NCBI RefSeq assembly: GCF_001870435.1
Contig: NZ_MDDR01000034.1
Location: forward strand, 186,001 to 250,000
Source of the DNA: Pseudomonas costantinii
Lineage (GTDB): Bacteria; Pseudomonadota; Gammaproteobacteria; Pseudomonadales; Pseudomonadaceae
Direction of reading: 5' to 3'
Length of the DNA stretch: 64,000 nt
In this document: positions 1 to 10,240 of the stretch, in pieces
Layout of the letters: each line of letters opens with the position of its first letter
Numbering within the stretch: the stretch's first letter is position 1
Position numbers and translations under genes: made by a program
Notes under the pieces: model-generated
What the model was told of the DNA's origin: nothing
The model's input: the letters and a program-made list of their open reading frames with translations, nothing else
Database searches by the model: none

Positions 1-425
1 TAGACGATGGTGGCGTCGACATCCGCCTCGCTGGCCATCGGCTGGGAAAACAGCACACGCGGTGCACCGGCGTCGAGAAAACGCTGGCCATCGGCACGAG
101 TGTGATAGACACCAGAACATTCCAGCACCAGGTCGACGCCCAATGCTTTCCAGTCGATGCCTTCGGGGGTGGCACTGCGCAAGACCTGCACGCAATTGCC
201 ATTGATATGCAGACAGTCGCCATCGACCCGCACCTCACCGGGGAACCGGCCATGGGTGGAGTCAAAGCGCGTCAGGTATTCGATGCTGGCCATGTCGGCC
301 AAATCGTTAATTGCAACAATTTCAAACCCGGCCGCCGCCCCTCGCTCGAACAGAGCACGCAAGACGCAACGACCAATGCGGCCGTAGCCGTTGAGTGCAA
401 CTTTGTAGGGACGCGGTTGAGGCAT
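1..425 (-). CDS. epd: D-erythrose-4-phosphate dehydrogenase, N-terminal part
   Basis: The gene runs off the left edge of the window; only the first ~141 codons are present. The start is the ATG whose complement lies at 423-425, giving MPQPRPYKVALNGYGRIGR, with the Rossmann NAD-binding fingerprint NGYGRIGR and then AINDLADMASIEYLTRFDSTHG, typical of the GAPDH/Epd superfamily. Position directly downstream of tktA and the sequence style (Epd rather than GapA, which usually has NGFGRIGR and different spacing) point to erythrose-4-phosphate dehydrogenase, which makes 4-phosphoerythronate for pyridoxal phosphate synthesis. In Pseudomonas epd normally continues into pgk and fba. A GapA/GapB paralogue cannot be fully excluded because the catalytic Cys region is outside the window. 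Confidence 0.85.
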   Translation of the reverse strand, partial: MPQPRPYKVALNGYGRIGRCVLRALFERGAAAGFEIVAINDLADMASIEYLTRFDSTHGRFPGEVRVDGDCLHINGNCVQVLRSATPEGIDWKALGVDLVLECSGVYHTRADGQRFLDAGAPRVLFSQPMASEADVDATIV

Positions 426-467
426 GGGGTTCTCGATCAATGTTAGTTCGGTGTTGAATGTTCTGAC

Positions 468-538
468 GCCATCGCGGGCAAGCCCGCTCCCACATTTAGA
501 CCGCGATCCAATGTGGAAGCGGGCTTGCCCGCGATAGC
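468..538. repeat. REP-like inverted repeat between tktA and epd
   Basis: Two near-complementary arms of about 29 bp (468-497 and 510-538), each carrying the GCGGGCTTGCCCGCGAT / TGTGGGAGCGGG motifs, are separated by a short loop. This is the common extragenic palindrome style of fluorescent pseudomonads. It lies in the tktA-epd gap and probably forms an mRNA hairpin between the two cistrons. Confidence 0.75.
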
Positions 539-563
539 GCCAGTACAGACAACGCAGACTGAC

Positions 564-2561
564 TTAGTCTTCCAGCAGCTCTTCAGCCTGACCCAGGATA
601 TTTTCCAGGGTGAAACCGAACTCTTCGAACAACGCCGGCGCCGGCGCCGACTCACCGTAGGTGGTCATGCCGATCACGCGGCCTTCCAGGCCCACGTACT
701 TGTACCAGTAGTCGGCGTGAGCGGCTTCGATGGCGATACGCGCGCTGACTTGCAACGGCAGAACCGATTGCTTGTAACCGGCGTCCTGAGCTTCGAACAC
801 GCTGGTGCATGGGATCGAAACCACACGCACCTTGCGACCTTGCTCGGTCAGCTTGTCGTAGGCCTGAACGGTCAGGCCGACTTCGGAACCGGTGGAGATC
901 AGGATCAGCTCCGGCTCGCCGGCGCAGTCTTTCAGCACATAACCGCCACGGGCGATGTCGGCGATCTGCGCGTCGCTACGCACTTGGTGCTGCAGGTTCT
1001 GACGCGAGAAGATCAGCGCCGAAGGGCCGTCCTTACGCTCGATGGCATGCTTCCAGGCCACTGCAGATTCCACCGCGTCGGCTGGGCGCCAGGTATCCAG
1101 GTTCGGCGTGGTACGCAGGCTGGTCAGTTGCTCGACCGGCTGGTGCGTCGGGCCGTCTTCGCCCAGGCCGATGGAGTCGTGAGTGTAGACATGGATCACA
1201 CGCTTCTTCATCAGCGCAGCCATACGCACGGCGTTACGCGCGTATTCCATGAACATCAGGAAGGTCGCACCGTAAGGCACCAGGCCGCCGTGCAGGGACA
1301 CACCGTTCATGATGGCGCTCATACCGAACTCGCGCACGCCGTAGTACATGTAGTTGCCGCTGGCGTCTTCAGCCGAGACACCTTTGCAACCTTTCCACAG
1401 GGTCAGGTTGGAACCGGCCAGGTCAGCCGAGCCGCCAAGAATCTCAGGCAGCAGCGGGCCGAAGGCGTTCAGGGCGTTCTGGCTGGCTTTACGGCTAGCG
1501 ATGGTCTCGCCCTTGGCCGCAACTTCGGCGATGTAGGCCGAGGCTTTCTCCGAGAAGTCGGCAGGCAGGTCACCGGCGAGGCGACGAACCAGTTCGTTGG
1601 CAAGCGTCGGGAACTCGGCGGAGTAGGCAGCAAAACGCTGGTCCCACTCGGCTTCGGTTGCCAGGCCTTTTTCCTTTGCATCCCACTCGGCGTAGATGTC
1701 GGCCGGGATTTCGAACGGGCCGTGGTTCCACTTCAGCGCAGCACGGGTCAAAGCGATTTCCGCGTCACCCAGTGGGGCGCCGTGGCAGTCTTCTTTACCT
1801 TGCTTGTTCGGCGAGCCGAAACCAATGGTGGTCTTGCAGCAGATCAGGGTCGGCTGCTCGCTCTTGCGCGCGGTGTCGATGGCGGTCTTGATCTCTTCCG
1901 GATCGTGGCCGTCAACGTTGCGGATCACCTGCCAGTTGTAGGCTTCGAAACGTTTTGGGGTGTCATCGGTGAACCAGCCTTCGACTTCGCCATCAATGGA
2001 GATGCCGTTGTCATCATAGAAGGCAATCAGCTTGCCCAGGCCCAGGGTACCGGCCAGGGAAGCGACTTCGTGAGAAATGCCTTCCATCATGCAGCCATCA
2101 CCTAGGAACACATAGGTGTGGTGATCGACGATGTCGTGGCCAGGGCGGTTGAACTGCGCGCCCAATACTTTTTCAGCCAGTGCGAAGCCAACAGCGTTGG
2201 CCAGGCCTTGGCCCAGGGGACCGGTGGTGGTCTCGACGCCTGGGGTGTAGCCGAATTCCGGGTGACCCGGGGTACGGCTGTGCAGTTGACGGAAGCTCTT
2301 GAGGTCATCAATGGTGACGTCGTAGCCGGTCAGGTGCAGCAGCGAGTAGATCAACATCGAGCCATGGCCGTTGGACAGCACGAAGCGGTCACGGTCGGCG
2401 AACGATGGGTTGCTCGGGTTGTGTTTCAGGTAGTCACGCCAAAGTACTTCGGCGATATCCGCCATGCCCATCGGGGCACCGGGATGGCCGCTGTTGGCTT
2501 TTTGCACGGCATCCATGCTGAGGGCACGAATGGCGTTGGCACGCTCACGACGGCTGGGCAT
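564..2561 (-). CDS. tktA: Transketolase
   Basis: The 665-residue product is the usual length for bacterial transketolase. It transfers two-carbon ketol units between sugar phosphates in the pentose phosphate pathway using thiamine diphosphate. Visible landmarks are [20 protein letters not shown] near residue 20, the ThDP/Mg motif GDGCMMEG around residues 155-162, and [11 protein letters not shown] in the pyrimidine-binding domain near residues 470-480, followed by the C-terminal transketolase domain. The start ATG is preceded by a good Shine-Dalgarno (CAGGAG, 7 nt upstream). It is divergent from the ArsR-methyltransferase/metK unit and upstream of epd, the conserved Pseudomonas order. Confidence 0.97.
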   Translation of the reverse strand: MPSRRERANAIRALSMDAVQKANSGHPGAPMGMADIAEVLWRDYLKHNPSNPSFADRDRFVLSNGHGSMLIYSLLHLTGYDVTIDDLKSFRQLHSRTPGHPEFGYTPGVETTTGPLGQGLANAVGFALAEKVLGAQFNRPGHDIVDHHTYVFLGDGCMMEGISHEVASLAGTLGLGKLIAFYDDNGISIDGEVEGWFTDDTPKRFEAYNWQVIRNVDGHDPEEIKTAIDTARKSEQPTLICCKTTIGFGSPNKQGKEDCHGAPLGDAEIALTRAALKWNHGPFEIPADIYAEWDAKEKGLATEAEWDQRFAAYSAEFPTLANELVRRLAGDLPADFSEKASAYIAEVAAKGETIASRKASQNALNAFGPLLPEILGGSADLAGSNLTLWKGCKGVSAEDASGNYMYYGVREFGMSAIMNGVSLHGGLVPYGATFLMFMEYARNAVRMAALMKKRVIHVYTHDSIGLGEDGPTHQPVEQLTSLRTTPNLDTWRPADAVESAVAWKHAIERKDGPSALIFSRQNLQHQVRSDAQIADIARGGYVLKDCAGEPELILISTGSEVGLTVQAYDKLTEQGRKVRVVSIPCTSVFEAQDAGYKQSVLPLQVSARIAIEAAHADYWYKYVGLEGRVIGMTTYGESAPAPALFEEFGFTLENILGQAEELLED

Positions 2562-2719
2562 CGCTGATCTCCTGGGGTTTGCTGAAAAGAAACGGAAAAA
2601 AGGACCGGCATTTTCCCTCAGCCACCGCCTGCGGGCAATGACAGATAGTCACTTGAGGGTGTTTTTCCTGTGCTTTGGGCGCCATTCCCTTGCAGAAACC
2701 GGCCACCGGTTCGTCTAAA

Positions 2720-2742
2720 GGTTATAGCGGCTGCTTATAACC
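2720..2742. promoter_or_regulatory. Small inverted repeat in the tktA / arsR-type intergenic region
   Basis: GGTTATA (2720-2726) and TATAACC (2736-2742) form a 7-bp-arm inverted repeat with a 9-nt centre, in the divergent gap upstream of tktA and the ArsR-type gene. It may be a second, weaker regulator site; no regulator can be assigned. Confidence 0.35.
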
Positions 2743-2752
2743 GCCACTTATC

Positions 2753-2782
2753 GATCAATATCAAAACTTTTTGATATTGATC
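2753..2782. promoter_or_regulatory. Perfect palindrome, probable operator of the ArsR-type regulator
   Basis: GATCAATATCAAAA and TTTTGATATTGATC form perfect 14-bp arms around a 2-nt centre. The site lies 38 nt before the ATG of the ArsR-methyltransferase gene and immediately before a candidate promoter (TTGCAG at 2783-2788, TAGACT at 2806-2811, 17-nt spacer). Long AT-rich palindromes are normal binding sites of ArsR-family dimers, so autoregulation of the regulator-metK unit is a reasonable inference. Its position in the divergent gap could also influence tktA. Confidence 0.65.
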
Positions 2783-2820
2783 TTGCAGGAACTTCCACCC
2801 GTCACTAGACTGCTGGCCTT

Positions 2821-3816
2821 ATGAACCTACCCGTGCCCTCCCTACGCCCCGACGACGGCGATGAGCTAGCAGCCTTGTGCAAGGCCGCTGGTGATCCGTT
2901 GCGTCTGAACGTATTGCGTGCGCTGGCCAACGACTCTTTCGGCGTACTGGAGCTGGCGCAGATCTTCGCCATCGGCCAGTCCGGCATGAGTCACCATTTA
3001 AAGGTACTGGCCCAGGCCGACCTGGTGGCTACCCGCCGCGAAGGTAATGCAATTTTTTACCGCCGTGCCCTGCCCCATACCGACCTGCTCGGCGGCAAGC
3101 TGCACGCCGCCCTGCTCGAAGAAGTGGACGGACTGAGTCTGCCGACTGACGTGCAATCGCGTATCAGCCAAGTCCACGGGCAGCGCGCCGCCGCCAGCCA
3201 GGACTTTTTCTCACGGGTCGCCGATAAGTTTCGCGCCCAACAGGACCTGATCGCAGGCCTTGCCCAATACCGCGAAAGCGTACTGGCGTTGTTGGACAAA
3301 CTGAGCTTCAGTCATTCAGCCACCGCCTTGGAAGTCGGCCCCGGGGATGGCGGTTTCCTGCCGGAACTGGCAAGCCGCTTTCAACAGGTCACGGCGCTGG
3401 ACAACAGCCCGGCAATGCTCGAGTTGGCGCGCCAGCTCTGCGAGCGTGAAGCACTGGGCAATGTCAGCCTGCAGTTGGCGGACGCCTTGAATGACACCAG
3501 CCTGCAGGCCGATTGTGTGGTGCTGAACATGGTCTTGCACCATTTCGCTGCCCCCGCCGACGCCCTCAAACAAATGGCCGGTTTGCTGCACCCCGGCGGT
3601 AGCCTGCTGGTTACGGATTTATGCAGCCACAACCAGAATTGGGCCAAGGAGGCCTGCGGTGATCTCTGGTTGGGTTTTGAACAGGACGATCTGGCCCGTT
3701 GGGCCACCGCTGCGGGACTCGTTCCCGGGGAAAGCCTCTATGTAGGTTTACGTAATGGTTTCCAGATCCAGGTCCGCCATTTTCAGCGACCGGCTGGCGA
3801 CACTCACCATCGGTAA
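2821..3816 (+). CDS. ArsR-family regulator fused to a SAM-dependent methyltransferase domain (SahR-like)
   Basis: The first ~95 residues are a winged helix of the ArsR/SmtB type ([17 protein letters not shown], then the recognition helix region [18 protein letters not shown] and the wing [12 protein letters not shown]). Residues ~150-320 are a class I methyltransferase fold with the SAM-binding motif [14 protein letters not shown] and downstream [13 protein letters not shown]. The total of 331 residues fits this fusion family. Immediately downstream of it (19 nt) lies metK. ArsR-methyltransferase fusions are known as SAH/SAM-sensing regulators of methionine-cycle genes (SahR) in several Proteobacteria, so a ligand-sensing rather than catalytic role is likely but unproven. 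There is no Shine-Dalgarno before the ATG, and the candidate -10 box ends only 9 nt upstream, suggesting a leaderless mRNA. Confidence 0.85.
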   Translation: MNLPVPSLRPDDGDELAALCKAAGDPLRLNVLRALANDSFGVLELAQIFAIGQSGMSHHLKVLAQADLVATRREGNAIFYRRALPHTDLLGGKLHAALLEEVDGLSLPTDVQSRISQVHGQRAAASQDFFSRVADKFRAQQDLIAGLAQYRESVLALLDKLSFSHSATALEVGPGDGGFLPELASRFQQVTALDNSPAMLELARQLCEREALGNVSLQLADALNDTSLQADCVVLNMVLHHFAAPADALKQMAGLLHPGGSLLVTDLCSHNQNWAKEACGDLWLGFEQDDLARWATAAGLVPGESLYVGLRNGFQIQVRHFQRPAGDTHHR

Positions 3817-3835
3817 ATATCAGGAAAACATCGAG

Positions 3836-5026
3836 ATGAGCGAATACTCCCTCTTCACCTCCGAGTCCGTGTCTGAAGGGCATCCGGACAAAATCGCCGA
3901 CCAGATTTCTGACGCGGTGCTGGACGCCATCATTGCTGAAGACAAGTTCGCCCGTGTGGCGTGCGAGACTCTGGTGAAAACCGGTGTAGCGATCATCGCC
4001 GGCGAAGTCACCACTTCTGCCTGGGTTGACCTGGAGCAGATCGTTCGTGACGTGATCACCGACATCGGCTACACCAGCTCCGACGTCGGTTTCGACGGTG
4101 CGACCTGCGGCGTGATGAACATCATCGGCAAGCAGTCGCCTGACATCAACCAGGGTGTCGACCGTGCCAAACCTGAAGATCAGGGCGCCGGCGACCAAGG
4201 CCTGATGTTCGGCTACGCCAGCAACGAAACCGACGTGCTGATGCCGGCACCGATCACTTTCTCGCACCAGCTTGTACAACGTCAGGCTGAAGCCCGTAAA
4301 TCCGGCCTGCTGCCGTGGCTGCGCCCGGACGCCAAGTCCCAGGTAACTTGCCGCTATGAAGGCGGCAAAGTCGTGGGTATCGACGCCGTTGTGCTGTCGA
4401 CCCAGCACAACCCGGAAGTTTCCTACGCCGACCTGCGTGAAGGCGTGATGGAACTGATCGTCAAGCACGTACTGCCTGCCGAACTGCTGTCCAAGGACAC
4501 TCAGTTCCACATCAACCCGACTGGCCAGTTCATCATCGGTGGCCCGGTAGGCGACTGCGGCCTGACCGGTCGCAAGATCATCGTCGACAGCTACGGCGGC
4601 ATGGCTCGTCACGGCGGTGGCGCGTTCTCCGGTAAAGACCCATCCAAGGTTGACCGCTCGGCCGCCTACGCTGGTCGTTACGTAGCCAAGAACATCGTCG
4701 CAGCCGGCCTGGCCGAGCGTTGCGAGATCCAGGTTTCCTACGCTATCGGCGTGGCCCAGCCTACGTCGATCTCGCTGAATACCTTCGGCACCGGCAAGAT
4801 CAGCGATGACAAGATCGTCAAGCTGGTGCGTGAGATCTTCGACCTGCGTCCTTACGCGATCACCACCATGCTCGACCTGCTGCACCCGATGTACCAGGAA
4901 ACCGCAGCCTACGGTCACTTCGGGCGCACCCCTGCGCAGAAGACCGTCGGCGACGACACCTTCACCACGTTTACCTGGGAAAAAACCGACCGCGCCAACG
5001 ACCTGCGCATCGCTGCCGGTCTGTAA
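3836..5026 (+). CDS. metK: S-adenosylmethionine synthetase
   Basis: MetK makes SAM from methionine and ATP in the cytoplasm. The 396-residue length is standard. The N-terminus [19 protein letters not shown] carries the ATP-binding GHPDK motif; the glycine-rich loop [19 protein letters not shown] lies near residue 260 and the C-terminal domain closes with AAYGHFGR. An in-frame extension upstream overlaps the preceding gene, but the ATG at 3836 has an AGGA ribosome site and gives the family N-terminus. It follows the ArsR-methyltransferase gene by 19 nt, so the two probably form one transcription unit ended by the strong hairpin after the stop codon. Confidence 0.98.
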   Translation: MSEYSLFTSESVSEGHPDKIADQISDAVLDAIIAEDKFARVACETLVKTGVAIIAGEVTTSAWVDLEQIVRDVITDIGYTSSDVGFDGATCGVMNIIGKQSPDINQGVDRAKPEDQGAGDQGLMFGYASNETDVLMPAPITFSHQLVQRQAEARKSGLLPWLRPDAKSQVTCRYEGGKVVGIDAVVLSTQHNPEVSYADLREGVMELIVKHVLPAELLSKDTQFHINPTGQFIIGGPVGDCGLTGRKIIVDSYGGMARHGGGAFSGKDPSKVDRSAAYAGRYVAKNIVAAGLAERCEIQVSYAIGVAQPTSISLNTFGTGKISDDKIVKLVREIFDLRPYAITTMLDLLHPMYQETAAYGHFGRTPAQKTVGDDTFTTFTWEKTDRANDLRIAAGL

Positions 5027-5044
5027 TCGCTCACGGCACACAAG

Positions 5045-5076
5045 GCCCCGCCGGGTTTTCCCGGCGGGGCTTTTTA
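5045..5076 (+). terminator. Rho-independent terminator after metK
   Basis: GCCCCGCCGGG and its complement CCCGGCGGGGC form an 11-bp GC stem with a short TTTT loop, followed directly by TTTTTATT. It lies 18 nt after the metK stop. Confidence 0.92.
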
Positions 5077-5247
5077 TTGCAAGGTGATTTACCGGGCGAT
5101 CTTCACACTTTTTGGATCCAAACCTTGCGGGCCAAATGATGGCCCTCTAGAATCCGCGCCCTCTCGGGCCATTCACCTTACTTGGATATTGCCCTGCGCC
5201 AGCCCGGGATAGCTAAACGCGCAGGCAATCGAACATTGAGGTTTTTC

Positions 5248-5595
5248 ATGCGCATTTCCACGCTCGCCCCTGCCGCCCTTCTGCTCAGCCTGTTCGCCCT
5301 GCCAGCTCACGCTGCCGACTTGAGTGCACTGGGTGGCGCCCTGAGTTCCCAACTGGGTGACAAGGCCGGTGACTGCCAACAACAAGCCAAAGACCTGCAA
5401 ACCAAGATCGATGCGGCCGAAGCCAAGAACGACACACTGACAGTGAAGGCTTTTAAAGCGGCGCAGGATCAGATCAACAAAGGCTGTAACAAACTTTCTG
5501 AGTCCCAAACCAAAGTCGACACCAAGCAGCAAACACAAGAAGCCAAGGCGGATAAGAACGATCCGGTGAAAGCCTTGGGCGGCCTGTTCAAGTAA
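5248..5595 (+). CDS. Small exported protein, function unknown
   Basis: A 115-residue protein begins with a clear Sec signal peptide (MRISTLAPAALLLSLFALPA, cleavage after AHA). The mature part is helical and polar with two cysteines (GDCQQQ and KGCNKL) about 40 residues apart, which could form a disulfide in the periplasm. It ends with lysine-rich coiled-coil-like sequence and GLFK. Similar short proteins occur in Pseudomonas, but no function can be given. It has its own terminator, so it is probably monocistronic. The ATG is preceded by GAGG 8 nt upstream. Confidence 0.8.
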   Translation: MRISTLAPAALLLSLFALPAHAADLSALGGALSSQLGDKAGDCQQQAKDLQTKIDAAEAKNDTLTVKAFKAAQDQINKGCNKLSESQTKVDTKQQTQEAKADKNDPVKALGGLFK

Positions 5596-5613
5596 GTAGA
5601 AACACCCGGTAAA

Positions 5614-5640
5614 AAGCCCCGCACTGTCGGGGCTTTTTTG
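5614..5640 (+). terminator. Rho-independent terminator after the small exported protein
   Basis: The stem GCCCCG(CACTGT)CGGGGC is followed by TTTTTTG and preceded by an A tract, 20 nt after the stop codon. The A tract could also allow weak reverse-strand function. Confidence 0.9.
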
Positions 5641-5660
5641 TGGCCGCCAGGATCACTTAG

Positions 5661-7355
<1,695 letters not shown>

Positions 7356-7426
7356 ACCCGACCCGACCACCTTTAAACCTACGGCAGAATTCACCCTGCC
7401 ATCCGATTGCGACCTTGGAGCCCTAC

Positions 7427-7822
7427 ATGAAATTCCTAGCCCCGTTTGCCTTGTTGACCGTTGCAAGCTTCATGGCCACGCCATTGTTGGCGGCCGAAGA
7501 AGCCCCGCAGCTCACCGGCTGCGCCGCCAAACGCCAAGCCATCAGCACCCAGATCGAGCAAGCCAAAGCCCATGGCAACAGCGAACAACAAGCTGGCCTG
7601 GAAAAAGCCCTGAGCGAAGTCACCGCCAACTGCACCGACGCGTCCTTGCGCAAAGAGCGTGAAAACAAGGTGCTCGATGCCAAGCACGAAGTCAGCCGCC
7701 GTCAGGCCGACCTCGACAAGGCAATGAAAAAGGGTGACGCGGACAAGATCAACACACGTAAGGACAAGCTCGCCCAGTCCCGCAAAGAACTGCAGGACGC
7801 CGTAGAAGAACTCGACAAGTAA
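7427..7822 (+). CDS. DUF1090 family exported protein (YqjC-like)
   Basis: The 131-residue product has a Sec signal peptide (MKFLAPFALLTVASFMATPL, cleavage near LAA) and a mature part rich in charged helix with a pair of cysteines (TGCAAKR, ANCTDAS), typical of the DUF1090 family. The helical lysine/glutamate-rich body suggests a coiled coil in the periplasm. The ATG at 7427 follows TTGGAG with proper spacing. It lies 71 nt after ligB on the same strand and may be co-transcribed with it; no function is known. Confidence 0.85.
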   Translation: MKFLAPFALLTVASFMATPLLAAEEAPQLTGCAAKRQAISTQIEQAKAHGNSEQQAGLEKALSEVTANCTDASLRKERENKVLDAKHEVSRRQADLDKAMKKGDADKINTRKDKLAQSRKELQDAVEELDK

Positions 7823-7828
7823 AACCGG

Positions 7829-8278
7829 TCAGTGGTCCCGAAACTGTTTATGACAGGCGGTGCAGGCATCTTCGACTTTCTGCACCGCCGGCCCCAGGTT
7901 GCTCGCCTTGTAAGGCTGGACTTGGCTGGCGATCACCAACTCACCGGTGGCCGTTTCAAGGTTTCGGGCCAACTCTTGGAAGCGTGCCTGCTGCTGCCAT
8001 ACGTTGTCTTTGGCGCTGGTATGGTCTTCTTCTCGAACGCTCGGAAAATGCTTCCATGGCTCGTGGGACAACGCATCGAGCTTGACCGCGCCTTCGGCGA
8101 ATTTCGCGCCGTCGAACGGAATGCGCCCACGCAACATGCCGCCCAAGTCTTCGCCGGTCTTGAGCATTTGCTTGAAGATTGCCTTGCGCTGACCGAGGGG
8201 CGAGTTCGGATCGACACCGCCACAGGCGGACAAGGTCAGGCAGGCCAGCAATACAACGGTCAGTCTTTTTAAAATCAT
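7829..8278 (-). CDS. Cytochrome c' -type lipoprotein
   Basis: The 149-residue protein starts with a lipoprotein signal (MILKRLTVVLLACLTLSACG, lipobox LSAC) and ends with a single haem-c motif CTACH close to the C-terminus (DACTACHKQFRDH). A four-helix protein with C-terminal CXXCH is the signature of cytochrome c'. Such proteins bind NO or other gases and sit in the periplasm, here probably anchored to a membrane through the N-terminal lipid. It converges with the DUF1090 gene with only 6 nt between stops. Confidence 0.85.
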   Translation of the reverse strand: MILKRLTVVLLACLTLSACGGVDPNSPLGQRKAIFKQMLKTGEDLGGMLRGRIPFDGAKFAEGAVKLDALSHEPWKHFPSVREEDHTSAKDNVWQQQARFQELARNLETATGELVIASQVQPYKASNLGPAVQKVEDACTACHKQFRDH

Positions 8279-8407
8279 GATGGCTTCAAGGTCACGGGAA
8301 ACGGCGGCCAGTATCCTCGCCCCGCCCATAAAGACCAATAGCCCTATTAATAATAAGGGTTGCACCTCTGCGCAAATGCGCGGGCAATCGCTTCAGGAAT
8401 TACGTGT

Positions 8408-9592
8408 ATGAACGTCACCTTGAAACCCTGGAGCCGCCGCCTGGCGTGGGCTCTGCCAATGATCGCGCTGCTTGCCGGTTGTGATGGAGGCAAAGACGCC
8501 GGCAAAAATGAAATCGTGAAACCCCATGCCGTCGCCACCTATGTGAGTGCACCTTGGGAAGCCTTGCCAACCGTGTCCGACAGCGACTTGCTGGCTGGTT
8601 TTGAGTCCTGGCGCAGCGCCTGCCTGCGCCTCAAGGCCGACCCTGTTTGGGGCGCGACCTGTGCAGCTGCGACCACCGTGCCGGGCAATGCCGTTGCGGT
8701 TCGTGGTTTTCTCAAGGAGCGCCTGGACGTATTCGGCCTGCGCTCGGCCGACAACACGCCGAACGGTTTGATCACCGGCTACTACGAGCCGGTTTACCCC
8801 GGCAGCCTGACCGAAACCGCTACCGCCCATGTACCGGTTTACGGCGTTCCGGATGACCTGATCATCGTCAACCTGGAAAGTATCTACCCCGAACTCAAGG
8901 GCAAGCGCCTGCGCGGTCGCCTTGAAGGTCGTGTGCTCAAGCCTTATGACGACGCCAGCACCATCAACGGCCAAGGCTCCACCGCCAAACCGATCGCCTG
9001 GCTGACAGACCCAATGGACCTGCAGTTCCTGCAGATTCAGGGTTCAGGGCGTATTCAACTGGCGGGCGGGCGCCAACTGCGCGTGGGTTATGGCGACCAG
9101 AACGGCTACCCCTATCGCCCGATCGGCCGCTGGCTGGTGGACCAAGGCGAGCTGAAAAAAGACGACGTGACCATGGGCGCCATCAGCACCTGGGCCAAGG
9201 CGCACCCGCAACGTATTCCGCAACTGTTGGCGAGCAATCCCAGCTACGTGTTCTTCAGCGCCCGCCCTGATAGCAATGAAGGCCCTCGCGGTTCGCTGAA
9301 TGTGCCGTTGACTGCAGGCTATAGCGTGGCAGTGGATCGCAAGGTGATTCCGCTGGGCAGCCTGCTGTGGTTGTCGACAACCAAACCTGATGGCTCGCCC
9401 ATTTCGAGGCCCGTCGCCGCGCAGGACACAGGCGGCGCGATCACCGGTGAAGTGCGGGCGGATTTGTTCTGGGGCACCGGCCAAGCAGCGGGTGAACTGG
9501 CGGGAAATATGAAGCAGCAGGGGCAAATCTGGATGTTGTGGCCCAAAGGCACTGCATTGCCGCAGGTACCGGATGCACCAGCCGGGACCTGA
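8408..9592 (+). CDS. mltA: Membrane-bound lytic murein transglycosylase A
   Basis: MltA cleaves glycan strands of peptidoglycan with 1,6-anhydro product formation at the outer membrane. The 394-residue protein begins with a lipobox (MIALLAGCDGG), contains the MltA domain (GLITGYYEPVYPGS near residue 120) and the C-terminal 3D domain (VAAQDTGGAITGEVRADLFW) with the catalytic aspartate in the QDTGG-type motif. The ATG at 8408 gives the signal sequence; longer in-frame extensions lack one. It is divergent from the cytochrome c' gene. Confidence 0.95.
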   Translation: MNVTLKPWSRRLAWALPMIALLAGCDGGKDAGKNEIVKPHAVATYVSAPWEALPTVSDSDLLAGFESWRSACLRLKADPVWGATCAAATTVPGNAVAVRGFLKERLDVFGLRSADNTPNGLITGYYEPVYPGSLTETATAHVPVYGVPDDLIIVNLESIYPELKGKRLRGRLEGRVLKPYDDASTINGQGSTAKPIAWLTDPMDLQFLQIQGSGRIQLAGGRQLRVGYGDQNGYPYRPIGRWLVDQGELKKDDVTMGAISTWAKAHPQRIPQLLASNPSYVFFSARPDSNEGPRGSLNVPLTAGYSVAVDRKVIPLGSLLWLSTTKPDGSPISRPVAAQDTGGAITGEVRADLFWGTGQAAGELAGNMKQQGQIWMLWPKGTALPQVPDAPAGT

Positions 9593-9610
9593 CAGACGCT
9601 GAAGATCAAA

Positions 9611-9638
9611 TGTGGGAGCGGCCAAGCTCGCTCCCACA
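9611..9638. repeat. REP-like palindrome after mltA
   Basis: TGTGGGAGCGGCCAAGCTCG pairs with CTCCCACA in an extragenic palindrome of the family seen elsewhere in the window. It sits between the convergent mltA and MAPEG genes and may act as an mRNA 3' end. Confidence 0.75.
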
Positions 9639-9656
9639 CTGGATCTGCATTAACCG

Positions 9657-10043
9657 TCAGATAGAGACAAAGAAGAAACTCGCAATCAACGCCATCCCCA
9701 CCGCCCACACCAGCGAGCGCAATATCGCCCAGTCCGCCAGGTAGCAAATGACGTACAGCAGGCGACTGGTAATAAACAACACCGCCAGCACATTGATAGT
9801 CACCAACGACGCCGTACCGGCCAGGTGCGCAATGATCACCGCCGCCGCAAACGCCGGCGTCACTTCAAAGCTGTTGAGTTGCGCACTGTGGGCACGCTTG
9901 GCAACCCCTTCGAGGGTATCCAGGAAAGCACGAGGGTCGTGGTTCTGCCGTAGCCCGAACTTGCCACCGCTGAACTTGGCCACACCCGTGCACAGGTAGG
10001 GCAGAAAAATTGCGATCAACACACACCAGAAAGCGACCGTCAT
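9657..10043 (-). CDS. MAPEG family membrane protein
   Basis: The 128-residue protein has four predicted membrane segments (residues ~3-20, 55-80, 85-105, 108-127) and the MAPEG-like pattern NSFEVTPAFAAAVIIAHL, with asparagine/glutamate before the second helix. The family includes glutathione- and eicosanoid-metabolizing membrane enzymes; bacterial members are mostly uncharacterized. The ATG at 10043 has AAGGA 7 nt upstream, better than the GTG one codon earlier. It is transcribed alone. Confidence 0.8.
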   Translation of the reverse strand: MTVAFWCVLIAIFLPYLCTGVAKFSGGKFGLRQNHDPRAFLDTLEGVAKRAHSAQLNSFEVTPAFAAAVIIAHLAGTASLVTINVLAVLFITSRLLYVICYLADWAILRSLVWAVGMALIASFFFVSI

Positions 10044-10103
10044 CACTGATTCCTTTTGTAGTTTTAGCCAGCGGTTAGAGTTTTAGCACTAAATATTCGA
10101 AGC

Positions 10104-10126
10104 CGCACTCACACGCTACGAGTGCG
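10104..10126. repeat. Short inverted repeat upstream of the antiporter gene
   Basis: CGCACTC and GAGTGCG form a 7-bp stem around a 9-nt loop in the divergent region between the MAPEG and antiporter genes. No role can be assigned. Confidence 0.4.
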
Positions 10127-10240
10127 CGAAGCTGCGAAAGGTTCTATCAAGCTTTTACGCGATACCTTGCAACATCAGGCCGTTGCTGCGGTCCATCCAC
10201 CCAATGATGATCGTTCCCACCCAACTTCCAAGGACCCCGG

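Noticed and set aside
513..2105. Open frame (530 codons) opposite tktA
   Set aside because: Antisense shadow of a conserved enzyme; no domain or ribosome site recognised.
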